A DNA stretch of 64,000 bases from an uncultured Roseicyclus sp. (GCA_947491935.1 CANLLF010000001.1:744001-808000); one strand, 5' to 3'; shown: positions 8,074-17,178, numbered from the stretch's first letter. Made by a program: numbers and translations. The notes: generated by a model not told the origin, from the sequence alone.

Positions 8074-9155
8074 GCCGCCCCCACGAACGCGCCGAGCGAG
8101 GCCAGCACGCGACCATTATCCTCGGGCCGCCCCACCGTGATCCGCAGGCAATGCGGCAACCCGTAGGATTTCGGCGCGCGCACGATGATCCCGTCGGTTT
8201 TTAGATGCGCATCGGCCGCATCCGCCGCCGCCTCATCGGCAAATCGCGCAAGCACGAAATTGGCGTGGCTGTCATCGCAGGCGATCCCAAGCTGCCGCAA
8301 CCCGCCCACAAGGCGCGCGCGCTCATCGGCATTCGCGCGGATGCACTCCGCCACCCAATCCACATCCCGCACCGCCGCCTCGGCCCCGGCCAGGGCGATG
8401 GTCGAAAGATTAAACGGCCCCCGGATGCGATTGAGCGTGTCGATCACGTGCTGCGGCCCGTAGCCGAACCCCACGCGCAATCCGCCAAGCCCGTAGACCT
8501 TGGAGAAGGTCCGCGTCATCACCACGTTGTCGCGGCCCTCGACCAGCGCAAGGCCGCCATCATAGCCATCGGCGAATTCCACATAGGCCCCATCGAGGAT
8601 CAGCAGGCATTGTTCGGGCAGCGCATCGGCCAGCCGCGTCAGCGCATCTCTATCGATCAGCGTCGCACAGGGGTTGGACGGGTTGGCGATGAAGATCAGC
8701 CGCGTCCGGTCGGTGATCCCGGCAATCAACGCCTCCACATCGACCACCCGCTCATGCTCGGGCACCCGCACGGGCGTGGCGCCGGCCGCATGTGCGGCGA
8801 TGGGATACATGCCGAACCCATGCTCGGTATAGAGCACTTCGTCGCCGGGCCCGGCATAGGCCTGGTTCAGCCAGTGGATCACCTCGTCACTGCCAGCACC
8901 GCAGATGATGCGGTCCGCCGCTAGGCCGTGGATCTCCGCAATCGCGGCGCGCAGGTCGGCATGATCCGTCGACGGATACCGATTGGCCCCGCTGGCCGCC
9001 TTGACCATCGCCTCGACCGCTGCTGGTGACGCCCCGAACGGGTTCTCGTTGGCGCTCAGTTTCAACGGCTCAGCATGGCCTTCGATCTTCGAGGCCCCGC
9101 CCTGATAGAGCGCAATGTCGAGAATGCCGGGCTGCGGGCGGATGGGGGCGGTCAT
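8070..9155 (-). CDS. hisC: Histidinol-phosphate aminotransferase
   Basis: 361-residue PLP-dependent class I/II aminotransferase. Visible features are LSANENPFGAS near the N-terminus, NPSNP at 158-162, LDGAYVEF with D188 contacting the PLP ring nitrogen, the Schiff-base lysine K219 in TRTFSKVYGLGGLRVGF, and the Arg of that segment binding substrate phosphate/carboxylate. It converts histidinol phosphate and 2-oxoglutarate to imidazole acetol phosphate and glutamate, in either direction. Being first in hisC-tyrC with ATGA overlap suggests dual use in phenylalanine/tyrosine transamination, which is inference. Confidence 0.92.
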   Translation of the reverse strand: MTAPIRPQPGILDIALYQGGASKIEGHAEPLKLSANENPFGASPAAVEAMVKAASGANRYPSTDHADLRAAIAEIHGLAADRIICGAGSDEVIHWLNQAYAGPGDEVLYTEHGFGMYPIAAHAAGATPVRVPEHERVVDVEALIAGITDRTRLIFIANPSNPCATLIDRDALTRLADALPEQCLLILDGAYVEFADGYDGGLALVEGRDNVVMTRTFSKVYGLGGLRVGFGYGPQHVIDTLNRIRGPFNLSTIALAGAEAAVRDVDWVAECIRANADERARLVGGLRQLGIACDDSHANFVLARFADEAAADAADAHLKTDGIIVRAPKSYGLPHCLRITVGRPEDNGRVLASLGAFVGAA

Positions 9156-9319
9156 GGGCTACGTCCAGATGGGGTTTCGCAGGGTTCTAGCGCGCAGGCG
9201 CGCAGGGGGGAAACCCATTTGTCGATCTGTCGCGGGTCCGCGCCTATGGATCGTCGAAGGAATTGCGCCGCTTGGCAAAGGACCGCCCAAGTTGCGGCGG
9301 GCCGAAAGCTATCAGGGCT

Positions 9320-11509
9320 TCAGTAAAAGCTCTGCGGATCGATATCCACCGCGAGCCGCAAGTGTCCCGGTAATTTCAAACCTGACGTCCACCGGCTGAG
9401 CGCCGGTTGCAACGCCACGCCTTTCGGAGCCTTGACCAACAATCGTACCCGGTGGCGGCCCCGGACGCGGGCGATGGGGGCGGGTGCGGGGCCATAGACG
9501 ATGCCACCTGCCTGCCGGATCGGGCCGTCATTGCGCGCCAGATGGGTGCCGAGATCGAAGGCGGCGGCGGCCTCCGTGCTGCTGATGATGATCCCCGCCA
9601 GCCGCCCATAGGGCGGCATCCCCGCGGCCTCGCGTTCGGCGGCTTCGGTGCGCCAAAACCCTTCCTCGTCGCCGGACAAGATCGCGCGGATCACCGGGTG
9701 GTCGGGCTGGAACGTCTGGAGGAGCGCCTGCCCCGGCTTGTCCGCCCGTCCGGCCCGGCCTGCCACCTGCCGCATCAACTGGAACGTCCGCTCCGCCGCG
9801 CGCAAATCACTGCCCTGAAGGCCCAGATCCGCATCCACCACGCCCACCAGTGTCAGGCGCGGAAAGTTATGCCCCTTCGCCACCAATTGCGTGCCGATGA
9901 TCAGGTCGGTATCGCCATGGGCCAGCTCCTCGATCTGTGCCTTCAGCGCGCGGGCCGACCCGAACAGGTCCGAGGACAGGATCGCCATTTTGGCGTCGGG
10001 AAAGGCCGCCGCGGCCTCTTCGGCGATGCGCTCCACGCCGGGGCCGACGGCGGCCATTTTCCCCTCCACCTCGCAGGACGGGCAGGTGGTGGGCAGGGGC
10101 TTGGTCTCGCCGCATTGGTGGCAGATCAGGCGCTTCTGGAACCGGTGCTCCACCATCCGCGCGTCGCAATGGTCGCAGCCCACCATCTCGCCGCAGGCCC
10201 GGCACAGCGTCACCGGCGCATAGCCCCGTCGGTTCAGGAACAGCAGCGCCTGTTCCCCCGCCTGAAGCCGTGCGCCAACCGCACTGGTCAGCGTGGGCGA
10301 CAGCCACGCGCTTCCCGGCAAATCCTCCAGCCGCATGTCGATGGAGGCCATATCCGGCAGGTCCTGTGGACCGAACCGGCTACTGAGATCAAGGCGAGTA
10401 TACTTGCCCGCCTGCGCATTGGCCCAGGATTCGAGCGATGGCGTGGCCGAGGCCAGAACCACCTGCGCGTCGTTGAGCGAGGCGCGCAGAACCGCCATGT
10501 CGCGGGCATTGTAGGCCGCGCCTTCCTCCTGCTTGTAGGAGGTGTCATGTTCCTCATCCACGACGATGAGGCCCAGATCGCGATAGGGCAGGAACAGGGC
10601 CGAGCGCGCGCCCACAACCAGTTGCGCCTCGCCCTGCCCGACCATCCGCCAGCAGCGGCGGCGTTCCGTCATCGTCACGCCCGAATGCCATTCGGCGGGC
10701 TCCGCCCCGAAGCGGTCCTTCACGCGGGTCAGGAATTCGGAGGTCAGCGCGATTTCCGGCAACAGGACAAGCGCCTGCCGCCCCTGCCGCAAGCATTCCG
10801 CAACGGCTTCAAGGTAGACTTCGGTCTTGCCCGATCCCGTCACGCCCTTCAGAAGAACGGTCCCGTATCGGCGCGCCTTCAGCCCGTCGCGCAGCGCGGT
10901 TGCAGCAACGGCCTGATCATCGGTCAGGTCTTTTCCCGGCAAGTCCGGGTCCAGCGGCAAGTAGGGCGCATCGCGGGGCGTGTCGGCCTCTTCCACGACA
11001 CCTTGCTTGGCCAGCCCCTTCACGACGGAGGACGTGACCCCCGCCAGATCCGACAATTCCTTCAGGGTGAAGCCAAGCCCGCCATATTCCACCAGCGTGT
11101 CGATCACGCGTTGGCGGGCGGGCGTTGCCCGGTCCGGGCTCCCCTGCCCCAGCCGGTAGACCTTGCGCATCGAGGGCGGGTCGCTCAGGCCCGGCGCACG
11201 GGTGGCAAGCCGCAGCATGATCGACATCGGCGTCAGGGTGTAGGCCCCGGCCTTTTCCAGAAACTCCCGCATCTCGGCGCGCATCGGCGCCACATCCAGC
11301 ACCCGGTTGACGGAGCGGACCTTGGCGATATCCCAATCGCCCCGACCCGTCCCCAAGACGACGCCCAGAACCTTGCGCGGCCCCAGCGGCACCTCCACAA
11401 ACGCCCCCAGCCAGCACCCGCCGGCGGGCGCCTTGTAATCCAACACGCGATCCAGGGGCTCTGCCGTCAGAACCCCCACCAGATCTCCTTCGTCGAAATG
11501 CTCGTCCAT
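9320..11509 (-). CDS. priA: Primosomal replication-restart helicase PriA
   Basis: 729-residue superfamily-2 DNA helicase that reloads the replisome at stalled forks, close to the usual 730-residue length. After the N-terminal DNA-binding region (LDYKAPAG...GAFVEVPLGPRKVLG) come Walker A GVTGSGKT at 222-229, the DEEH box in IVVDEEHDTSYKQEEGA, and the zinc-binding insert with paired cysteines CRACGEMVGCDHC and CHQCGETKPLPTTCPSCE. The helicase end has GTQLVAKGHNFPRLTLVGV and AGRAGRA. It diverges from the transaldolase gene across a 104-bp region holding a perfect palindrome. Confidence 0.96.
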   Translation of the reverse strand: MDEHFDEGDLVGVLTAEPLDRVLDYKAPAGGCWLGAFVEVPLGPRKVLGVVLGTGRGDWDIAKVRSVNRVLDVAPMRAEMREFLEKAGAYTLTPMSIMLRLATRAPGLSDPPSMRKVYRLGQGSPDRATPARQRVIDTLVEYGGLGFTLKELSDLAGVTSSVVKGLAKQGVVEEADTPRDAPYLPLDPDLPGKDLTDDQAVAATALRDGLKARRYGTVLLKGVTGSGKTEVYLEAVAECLRQGRQALVLLPEIALTSEFLTRVKDRFGAEPAEWHSGVTMTERRRCWRMVGQGEAQLVVGARSALFLPYRDLGLIVVDEEHDTSYKQEEGAAYNARDMAVLRASLNDAQVVLASATPSLESWANAQAGKYTRLDLSSRFGPQDLPDMASIDMRLEDLPGSAWLSPTLTSAVGARLQAGEQALLFLNRRGYAPVTLCRACGEMVGCDHCDARMVEHRFQKRLICHQCGETKPLPTTCPSCEVEGKMAAVGPGVERIAEEAAAAFPDAKMAILSSDLFGSARALKAQIEELAHGDTDLIIGTQLVAKGHNFPRLTLVGVVDADLGLQGSDLRAAERTFQLMRQVAGRAGRADKPGQALLQTFQPDHPVIRAILSGDEEGFWRTEAAEREAAGMPPYGRLAGIIISSTEAAAAFDLGTHLARNDGPIRQAGGIVYGPAPAPIARVRGRHRVRLLVKAPKGVALQPALSRWTSGLKLPGHLRLAVDIDPQSFY

Positions 11510-11523
11510 AACCGTCCGTTTAA

Positions 11524-11550
11524 GGGCTTTCCGTTAGGGGCTTTCCGTTA
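11524..11550. repeat. 13-bp direct repeat upstream of priA
   Basis: GGGCTTTCCGTTA occurs at 11524-11536 and again at 11538-11550, a tandem pair with a 14-bp period, 15 bp upstream of the priA start codon. The second copy runs into the GTTAGCGCTAAC palindrome. It may be a small slippage duplication or paired sites for a regulator. Confidence 0.8.
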
Positions 11551-11558
11551 GCGCTAAC
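11547..11558. promoter_or_regulatory. Perfect 12-bp palindrome GTTAGCGCTAAC, LacI-type operator candidate
   Basis: GTTAGCGCTAAC is a perfect palindrome with a central CG, the architecture used by LacI-family repressors. It lies 55 bp upstream of the transaldolase start (11614) and 37 bp upstream of priA on the other strand. Transaldolase is a sugar-phosphate enzyme, which fits LacI-type control better than priA does. No LacI-family gene is in the window. Site is seen; regulator is inferred. Confidence 0.5.
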
Positions 11559-11613
11559 ACAAGCTAAAGGTTTGCCAAGTCACCATAGACCACAGCCGAA
11601 AGGAACCTCGCCA

Positions 11614-12267
11614 ATGAAATTCTTTGTGGATACCGCCGATATTGATGCGATCCGCGAGTTGCATGAGTTGGGGATGGTTGACGGCGTTACAACCAACCCG
11701 TCGCTCATCATGAAGTCCGGCCGCGACATCAAGGAAGTCACCAAGGAGATCTGCGAGTTGATCCCCGGCCCCGTCTCGGCCGAGACCGTCGCGCTCGATG
11801 CCGAGGGCATGATCGCAGAAGGCCGCGAGTTGGCCAAGATCGGCGACAACATCGCCATCAAGGTGCCGCTGACATGGGCGGGCCTGCAGGCCTGCAAGGT
11901 GCTGACGGGCGAAGGCCGCATGGTCAACGTCACGCTCTGCTTCTCCGCCAACCAGGCGCTTCTGGCCGCCAAGGCCGGCGCGACATTCATCTCACCCTTC
12001 GTGGGCCGCTTGGACGATATCAACATCGATGGCATGGATCTGATCGCTGAGATCCGCCAAGTCTACGATAACTACGATTTCTCCACAGAAATCCTCACAG
12101 CCTCGATCCGCTCCGCAAATCACATGAAAGAGGCCGCTTTGATCGGCGCCGATGTCGCCACCGCGCCGCCGAACGTCATCAAGGCCATGGCCAACCACGT
12201 GCTGACGGACAAGGGGCTCGATGCCTTCATGGCCGATTGGGCCAAGACCGGACAGTCGATCATCTGA
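11614..12267 (+). CDS. tal: Transaldolase (fructose-6-phosphate aldolase-like, small type)
   Basis: 217-residue cytoplasmic enzyme of the non-oxidative pentose phosphate pathway. It has the family signature [10 protein letters not shown] near residues 23-32 and the Schiff-base lysine K83 in [41 protein letters not shown] completes the barrel. This is the short transaldolase/FSA type found in alphaproteobacteria and Gram-positives. The start at 11614 ([10 protein letters not shown]) follows an AGGAA ribosome-binding site at 11601-11605 and matches family N-termini better than the longer upstream reading. It ends overlapping the convergent AraC gene by 8 bp. Transaldolase versus F6P aldolase activity cannot be settled by eye. 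Confidence 0.92.
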   Translation: MKFFVDTADIDAIRELHELGMVDGVTTNPSLIMKSGRDIKEVTKEICELIPGPVSAETVALDAEGMIAEGRELAKIGDNIAIKVPLTWAGLQACKVLTGEGRMVNVTLCFSANQALLAAKAGATFISPFVGRLDDINIDGMDLIAEIRQVYDNYDFSTEILTASIRSANHMKEAALIGADVATAPPNVIKAMANHVLTDKGLDAFMADWAKTGQSII

Positions 12268-13240
12268 CCGTCTCGCGCGGCGGCGCACCCTCGCGATGGC
12301 CCCGGGCGGACCGCGCCCGGGCGAGCGTCTGTGACGGCATCTCGCCAAACTGCGCCCGGTAATTCCCCGCAAACCGCCCGAAATGCGTCAGGCCCACCGC
12401 CAGGGCCGCCGCGGTGACGCTGTCGACCAGCCCCGCCCTCAACATCGCCCGCGCGCGGTCCAACCGACGCTCGGTCAGGTAGGCCATCGGCGGACGCCCG
12501 ACCGACGCCACGAAATGCGCGCTCAACGTCCTGATCGGCACACCGGCCACACGGGCCAGATCGCTCAGCGTGATGGCCTGGCCCAGATAGGCCTCGATAT
12601 AGTCGATGGCCCGCTTCACATCGCGCGAATTGGGCGTGGCGCGGCGATGCACATCGGTGAACACCCCGCCAAGCATCAGGGCCATGATTGGCTCAAAGTA
12701 GGTCATCACCCGCGCCTCGTCGGTCAGGAACCCCCGATCCGCCTGGTCCTCCTCCACCAGATCAACGATCAACTGGCCCACGGCGCGGTGTTGCGGCTGA
12801 CGGGTATCGAACGTCTCGAAAACGTCAAAATGCGGCGGCGTGCGCAGATCCATCAGCCGGTCCGCGAAATCCACGATCATATCCAGGGCAAGCGACAGGC
12901 CGAAGCGAAGCTCGTGTGCGGCCAGCGGCAGGGGATCCCAGCGGCCGGGCACGGCGATGGGGCTGCGCGCCTCGCGCACCCGTAAGCGCCCGGTCGCGTC
13001 ACGACGCACCGGGACCGGAAGCCAGATATGCATCGTTTCCTCCCGCGAGGTCAGGATGACATCTTCGGAATATTCGAAGGCGAACAGGCCGAAATCGGGC
13101 GCCGGGTAGACGGAAGCCGTCGTTTGCATGCCACGCCGCGCCCGCCGGTCGACCGGTTCAAGCTGGAGCTGTCGCATGTCATGGATCGCCCGAGAAATCT
13201 CGAACGGCGCGCGGTCAAGTTGGCGATAACGCTCCAGCAC
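12260..13240 (-). CDS. AraC-family transcriptional regulator
   Basis: 326-residue regulator. The N-terminal about 200 residues look like the AraC-binding-like cupin region; the C-terminal about 110 residues carry two helix-turn-helix motifs, [21 protein letters not shown] and the second around [29 protein letters not shown], the latter typical of AraC proteins. The effector and targets are unknown. Upstream (13241-13416) is open and separates it from a divergent small lipoprotein gene, which is the nearest possible target besides itself. Confidence 0.88.
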   Translation of the reverse strand: MLERYRQLDRAPFEISRAIHDMRQLQLEPVDRRARRGMQTTASVYPAPDFGLFAFEYSEDVILTSREETMHIWLPVPVRRDATGRLRVREARSPIAVPGRWDPLPLAAHELRFGLSLALDMIVDFADRLMDLRTPPHFDVFETFDTRQPQHRAVGQLIVDLVEEDQADRGFLTDEARVMTYFEPIMALMLGGVFTDVHRRATPNSRDVKRAIDYIEAYLGQAITLSDLARVAGVPIRTLSAHFVASVGRPPMAYLTERRLDRARAMLRAGLVDSVTAAALAVGLTHFGRFAGNYRAQFGEMPSQTLARARSARGHREGAPPRETVR

Positions 13241-13416
13241 GGTGGGTCTGTCCTACCCTTCCATGCGGTCAGCATAGCCTGCAACGGCCATATCGCAAAA
13301 CGGGCGCGCATAATTTCTTGCCAGATCTGGATAGGGATGGCCGCCAGCGGATAGTGAGATAACCCTACGGTATGCGAGGGCTGAAGGCGTTCATTTAAGA
13401 AATTGGATCAACCCCC

Positions 13417-13815
13417 ATGCGCCTATTTTCGCTTCACAGCCTTTCGCTTCTTCTCTTCACGGCTTTGACCGTGTCCGCCTGTGTCCGCGTTCTGTCTGAA
13501 ACAAATGAGATTACGGTGGATGGCGTCTCATATGAAGTCCGCGTCTATGGATACCCAGGCCTGCCGACGGAACTGGACCGGACGTTCGTCGTGATAGATG
13601 GCCGGGAATATACCTGCGCCCCGGATCCGACCGACCCGCCCGATTGCGCCGCCGTCGTGCGCGCGTATGTCCGAAATCAGGCAAGCGAACCCGAATTGCC
13701 GCGTTTGACAGATACGGATTTGAACCGCCGCAGCGGGATCATCCCGGGTGACGGACAAAGCGGCGGCCCGGGGGGAGGCGGCGGTTACTCACCCCCCAGT
13801 GGCGGCGGCACCTGA
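13417..13815 (+). CDS. Small predicted lipoprotein, function unknown
   Basis: 132-residue protein with a signal sequence ending in a lipobox (LTVSAC, Cys22), so probably a membrane-anchored lipoprotein. The mature part has a compact beta-like section (ITVDGVSYEVRVYGYP, TFVVIDGREYTC) with two more cysteines in CAPDPTDPPDC, then a Gly/Pro-rich tail (GGPGGGGGYSPPSGGG). I do not recognise a family. It reads out divergently from the AraC regulator, which might control it. Confidence 0.6.
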   Translation: MRLFSLHSLSLLLFTALTVSACVRVLSETNEITVDGVSYEVRVYGYPGLPTELDRTFVVIDGREYTCAPDPTDPPDCAAVVRAYVRNQASEPELPRLTDTDLNRRSGIIPGDGQSGGPGGGGGYSPPSGGGT

Positions 13816-13901
13816 TACAGTCCCTGCCCCGCCCGGTCCTGCCGATCCCCTGGGCGGACCCGGCATTTTGCGGCCTCTTGGACACATCGCCCAAGGGGTC
13901 G

Positions 13902-13940
13902 CGCATTTTTTGGAAGAAAAATGCGACCGCGTTCTATAAG
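13902..13940 (+). promoter_or_regulatory. Inverted repeat and promoter candidate upstream of the DUF484 gene
   Basis: CGCATTTTT at 13902-13910 and AAAAATGCG at 13917-13925 form a perfect 9-bp inverted repeat with a 6-nt loop. TTGGAA at 13910-13915 and TATAAG at 13935-13940 resemble -35 and -10 boxes with a rather long 19-bp spacer. The repeat could be the terminator of the lipoprotein transcript on the plus strand or an operator over the promoter of DUF484-xerC. Confidence 0.35.
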
Positions 13941-13977
13941 CTGCGCGCAACGAAGAAAAAACAACGAGGCGGTAGTA

Positions 13978-14706
13978 ATGAGCAATACCGAGGCGGAAGC
14001 CCCGCTTTCTTTGCATGACGATTGGCGCGGACGGGTCCTGTCGGACCCCGAACTGATTCTCGAAGACCGTGACCTGATGCGCGCGTTGATCGCCGCCAAT
14101 GATCGCCAGATGGGCGGCAATATCGTCGATATGCGCGGCATCGCGATGGAGCGGCTGCAAAACCGTCTTGATCGGCTGGAAGATACCCACCGCTCCGTGA
14201 TCGCGGCGGCCTACGAAAACCTGGCCGGCACCAACCAGATCCACCGCGCGGTCACGCGGATGCTGGATGCCAAGGAATTCACCGAGTTTCTCACCACACT
14301 CGGCACCGATGTGGCCAGCATCCTGCGCGTGGATCGCGTGCGCCTCGTGCTGGAAAGCGCCGAGGCCACGGAAACCGAGGCTCCCAAGGTCCAGAAGCTG
14401 GAAGACGTTCTGACCGTTGTGGCGCCCGGATTTGCCAAAGACTACGTCTCCGGCGGGCGTGATGTGCCGCACCGGCAGGTGACGTTGCGCCAGATTGGCG
14501 GCGATGCGGATCGCATCTTCGGCGACGCGGCACGCTGGATCCATTCCGAGGCCTGCCTGACGCTGGATCTGGGCGAGGGCCGCCTGCCCGGCCTGCTGGT
14601 CATGGGCGCGGAAGACCCGCATCAGTTCCGCCCCTCCCAGGGCACCGATCTGCTGACGTTCTTCGCGGGCGTCTTCGAGCGCCTGATGCGCGGCTGGCTC
14701 GACTGA
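13978..14706 (+). CDS. DUF484 family protein (GAF-like)
   Basis: 242-residue cytoplasmic protein. The N-terminal third is helical (SDPELILEDRDLMRALIAAND, RLQNRLDRLEDTHRSVI) and the rest looks like a GAF-type sensory fold; RLPGLLVMGAEDPHQFRPSQGTDLLTFFAGVFERLMRGWL is characteristic of DUF484. The start at 13978 (MSNTEAEA) is preferred over the upstream in-frame codon because the extra 19 residues are basic low-complexity sequence. It is 4 nt upstream of xerC, the same DUF484-xerC linkage seen in many Proteobacteria. Function unknown; a role next to chromosome-dimer resolution is inferred only from linkage. Confidence 0.85.
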   Translation: MSNTEAEAPLSLHDDWRGRVLSDPELILEDRDLMRALIAANDRQMGGNIVDMRGIAMERLQNRLDRLEDTHRSVIAAAYENLAGTNQIHRAVTRMLDAKEFTEFLTTLGTDVASILRVDRVRLVLESAEATETEAPKVQKLEDVLTVVAPGFAKDYVSGGRDVPHRQVTLRQIGGDADRIFGDAARWIHSEACLTLDLGEGRLPGLLVMGAEDPHQFRPSQGTDLLTFFAGVFERLMRGWLD

Positions 14707-14710
14707 TCCG

Positions 14711-15634
14711 ATGTCGCTGGCGCTCACCCCCGCCGCGCGAGATATCCTGCAAAGCTGGCTGACCCATCTGCGCGGCGTGCGTGGGCGGGCCGAGGCCACG
14801 CTGACAGCCTACGCGGCCGATGTGGGAGAGTTTCTGGCGTTTCAGGCCGGGCATCTGGGCGGCGCCCCCGGGCCCGCCGCCCTGCGTGCCCTCACCACCC
14901 GCGATATGCGGGCCTGGATGTCGGATCAGCGCGGGCGTGGCGTGGGGGCCCGGTCGCTGGCCCGCCGACTGTCAGCGGTAAAGGCCTTCTACACGTGGTG
15001 GTCCGACCGGGACGGTTTTGACGCCACCGCCATCCTGTCGATGCGCGCGCCCAAGCACACCCGCCGCCTGCCCCGCCCGCTGACCGAAACCGGCGCGCGG
15101 GACATGATCGACGGCCTCGCCCTGCAAGATGAGCGCGATTGGGTGCAGGCCCGCGACATCGCAGTTGTGACGCTACTCTACGGCTGCGGCTTGCGGATAT
15201 CGGAGGCGCTCGGCCTCCGCGCCGATCTCCTCCCTCTGCCCGGTGTGCTGCGGATCACCGGCAAGGGCGGCAAGGAACGGGAGGTGCCGGTTCTGCCCGC
15301 GGCGCAGGCGGCCTGTGCCCGCTATGCACGGCTCTGCCCCCATGATCTGGCGCCGGGCACGTCGCTCTTTCGCGCGATCCGGGGCGGGGCGCTTGGCCCC
15401 CGCGCCGTGGCCAGGGTGATGGAACAAACCCGGATGCAGCTTGGCCTGCCCTCCACCGCCACGCCGCACGCGATGCGCCACTCCTTCGCGACGCATCTTC
15501 TGGATGCTGGCGGCGATCTGCGCGCGATCCAGGAGCTTCTCGGCCACGCCTCGCTCAGCACGACGCAGGCCTACACCGCCGTCGACACGGCGCGCCTCAT
15601 GGATGTGTACCGCGCCGCCCATCCCAAGGCGTGA
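14711..15634 (+). CDS. xerC: Tyrosine recombinase XerC
   Basis: 307-residue site-specific recombinase that resolves chromosome dimers at dif together with XerD. The N-terminal SAM-like DNA-binding domain (SWLTHLRGVRGRAEATLTAY) is followed by the catalytic domain: Arg in TLLYGCGLRISEALGL, Lys in ITGKGGKEREVPV, HAMRHSFATHLLDAGGDL with the His-x-x-Arg pair, LLGHASLSTTQAYT with the last His and the nucleophile Tyr. Length and order are those of chromosomal XerC, not a phage or integron integrase, and the DUF484 linkage supports this. Confidence 0.92.
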   Translation: MSLALTPAARDILQSWLTHLRGVRGRAEATLTAYAADVGEFLAFQAGHLGGAPGPAALRALTTRDMRAWMSDQRGRGVGARSLARRLSAVKAFYTWWSDRDGFDATAILSMRAPKHTRRLPRPLTETGARDMIDGLALQDERDWVQARDIAVVTLLYGCGLRISEALGLRADLLPLPGVLRITGKGGKEREVPVLPAAQAACARYARLCPHDLAPGTSLFRAIRGGALGPRAVARVMEQTRMQLGLPSTATPHAMRHSFATHLLDAGGDLRAIQELLGHASLSTTQAYTAVDTARLMDVYRAAHPKA

Positions 15635-15691
15635 CGACCAGCAGACACAGAAGTGTTGCAAACCCGCGCATTAGCAGGCATCCCCGCCGCC

Positions 15692-16387
15692 ATGCGATTT
15701 AGAGCTTATTCCGTTCATCTGTTTACGGCCGCCGGCGCCTCCCTTGCGATGCTGGCCCTGTTGGAGGCCGCGCAGCAGGATTGGGCGATGATGACGATCT
15801 GGCTCACCATCGCCTTCATCGTCGACGGCATTGATGGCCCGCTGGCCCGGCGCTATCAGGTGACGACAAACGCGCCGGTGATCGACGGCGCGCTTCTGGA
15901 CCTCATCATCGATTTTCTGACCTATGTGATGATTCCCGCCTACGCGCTCTACGGTTCCGGCCTGCTGCCGGGCTGGTCGGGGTGGTTCGTGGTCCTGTTC
16001 ATCCCTTTCGCCTCCTCGCTCTACTTCGCGGATACGCGGATGAAGACGGCGGATGCCTCGTTCCGCGGCTTTCCGGGCTGCTGGAACATGGTCGCGCTGG
16101 CGCTTCTGGTGATCGAACCGCCCTGGGAACTGACGCTTATCCTGGTGATCGCCCTGTCAGCGGCGCAGTTCCTCAACCTGAAATTCGTCCACCCCGTCCG
16201 CACCGCGCGCTGGCGTATGGTGTCTCTGCCCATGGCGCTCTTGTGGACCTTGTCGATCGCCTTCGCGGCGTGGACGGGCTTTGCCCCGAACCCGATCCTG
16301 ACCATCGTGGTCACGCTCACGTCGATCTACCTGCTTGTGGCTGGCGTGGCGCAGCAGGTCATCTACGATCGCGGATATGCCCGTTAA
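15692..16387 (+). CDS. pcs: Phosphatidylcholine synthase (CDP-alcohol phosphatidyltransferase)
   Basis: 231-residue integral membrane enzyme that condenses CDP-diacylglycerol with choline to phosphatidylcholine, the one-step route typical of alphaproteobacteria. The CDP-alcohol phosphotransferase motif is spread over DGIDGPLARR and GALLDLIIDFLTYVMIP, containing the Asp residues D-G...A-R...G...D...D. About six to eight hydrophobic helices follow. The ATG at 15692 (MRFRAYSVHLFTAAGA) is chosen over a GTG 39 nt upstream. It ends overlapping the convergent inositol-phosphatase gene by 4 bp. Confidence 0.9.
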   Translation: MRFRAYSVHLFTAAGASLAMLALLEAAQQDWAMMTIWLTIAFIVDGIDGPLARRYQVTTNAPVIDGALLDLIIDFLTYVMIPAYALYGSGLLPGWSGWFVVLFIPFASSLYFADTRMKTADASFRGFPGCWNMVALALLVIEPPWELTLILVIALSAAQFLNLKFVHPVRTARWRMVSLPMALLWTLSIAFAAWTGFAPNPILTIVVTLTSIYLLVAGVAQQVIYDRGYAR

Positions 16388-17178
16388 TCGCGGGTGCGGA
16401 TGATCTTGGCGAACTGATCGAAAATCGGTTCCGCCCCGGCGATCAGGTGGCCGTTCTCCAACAGGTCCTGCCCCTCGCGGATCGGCTCCACAAAAGCGCC
16501 CGCCTCCCGTGCGATCAGGATCCCGGCCGCGATGTCCCACGGCTTGAGGTTGTATTCCCAGTAGCCCTCGAACCGCCCCGCCGCGACCCAGCACAGATCC
16601 AGCGACGCCGCCCCGTTGCGGCGCATCCCCGAACAGGCCGGCATCAGGCGCGCCAGATCGCGCAGGATCGCGGGCAGATACTTGCCCCCGTCAGGCGGCA
16701 GGCCCGCGCCAAAGACCGCCTCGGCCAGCTTGGCCCGCGCCGAGACGCGCAAGCGCTGGCTGTCGTTCAACCACGCCCCCGCGCCCTTTTCGGCAAAGAA
16801 CATCTCATCCTTCGACGGATCGTAGACCACGGCCGAAACGATCTCACCCTTATGCTCCAGCGCGATGGAAATCCCCCAATGAGGCATGGCGTGCAGGAAG
16901 TTCGTCGTGCCATCCAGCGGGTCGACGATCCAGCGGCGCGTCGGGTCCGTGCCCGCAATCTCCGCCTCTTCCTCGCCCAGAAATCCGTAATTCGGGCGCG
17001 CCTCCATCAACTCGTCCTTGATGATCTGCTGCGCCGCCCGATCGGCGCGGCTGACAAAATCACCGGGGCCTTTGGAGGACACCTGAAGCTGCTCCACCTC
17101 GCGGAAATCCTTGAGCAGGCTCCGCGCTGCCTTGCGCGCCGCCTTTATCATGACGTTGAGGTTGGCCGAGCCTTGCAT
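16384..17178 (-). CDS. suhB: Inositol monophosphatase family protein (SuhB-like)
   Basis: 264-residue Mg-dependent phosphatase of the inositol monophosphatase family. The metal site is visible as GEEEAE followed by WIVDPLDGTTNFLHAMPHW, and the C-terminal motif as LKPWDIAAGILIAREAGA. In bacteria SuhB also acts in rRNA transcription antitermination complexes. The start at 17178 (MQGSANLN) is picked because the upstream in-frame extension overlaps the intergenic spacer and has no family resemblance. It lies 86 nt downstream of the glycerophosphodiesterase on the same strand. Confidence 0.9.
   Translation of the reverse strand: MQGSANLNVMIKAARKAARSLLKDFREVEQLQVSSKGPGDFVSRADRAAQQIIKDELMEARPNYGFLGEEEAEIAGTDPTRRWIVDPLDGTTNFLHAMPHWGISIALEHKGEIVSAVVYDPSKDEMFFAEKGAGAWLNDSQRLRVSARAKLAEAVFGAGLPPDGGKYLPAILRDLARLMPACSGMRRNGAASLDLCWVAAGRFEGYWEYNLKPWDIAAGILIAREAGAFVEPIREGQDLLENGHLIAGAEPIFDQFAKIIRTRD

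Noticed and set aside
9407-11551. 714-residue plus-strand reading frame over priA
   Set aside because: Antisense to priA, low-complexity Arg/His-rich, no ribosome site; a high-GC artefact.
14711-15634. XerC as an integron or phage integrase
   Set aside because: Length, DUF484 linkage and absence of att-like repeats or cargo genes fit the housekeeping chromosome-dimer recombinase.
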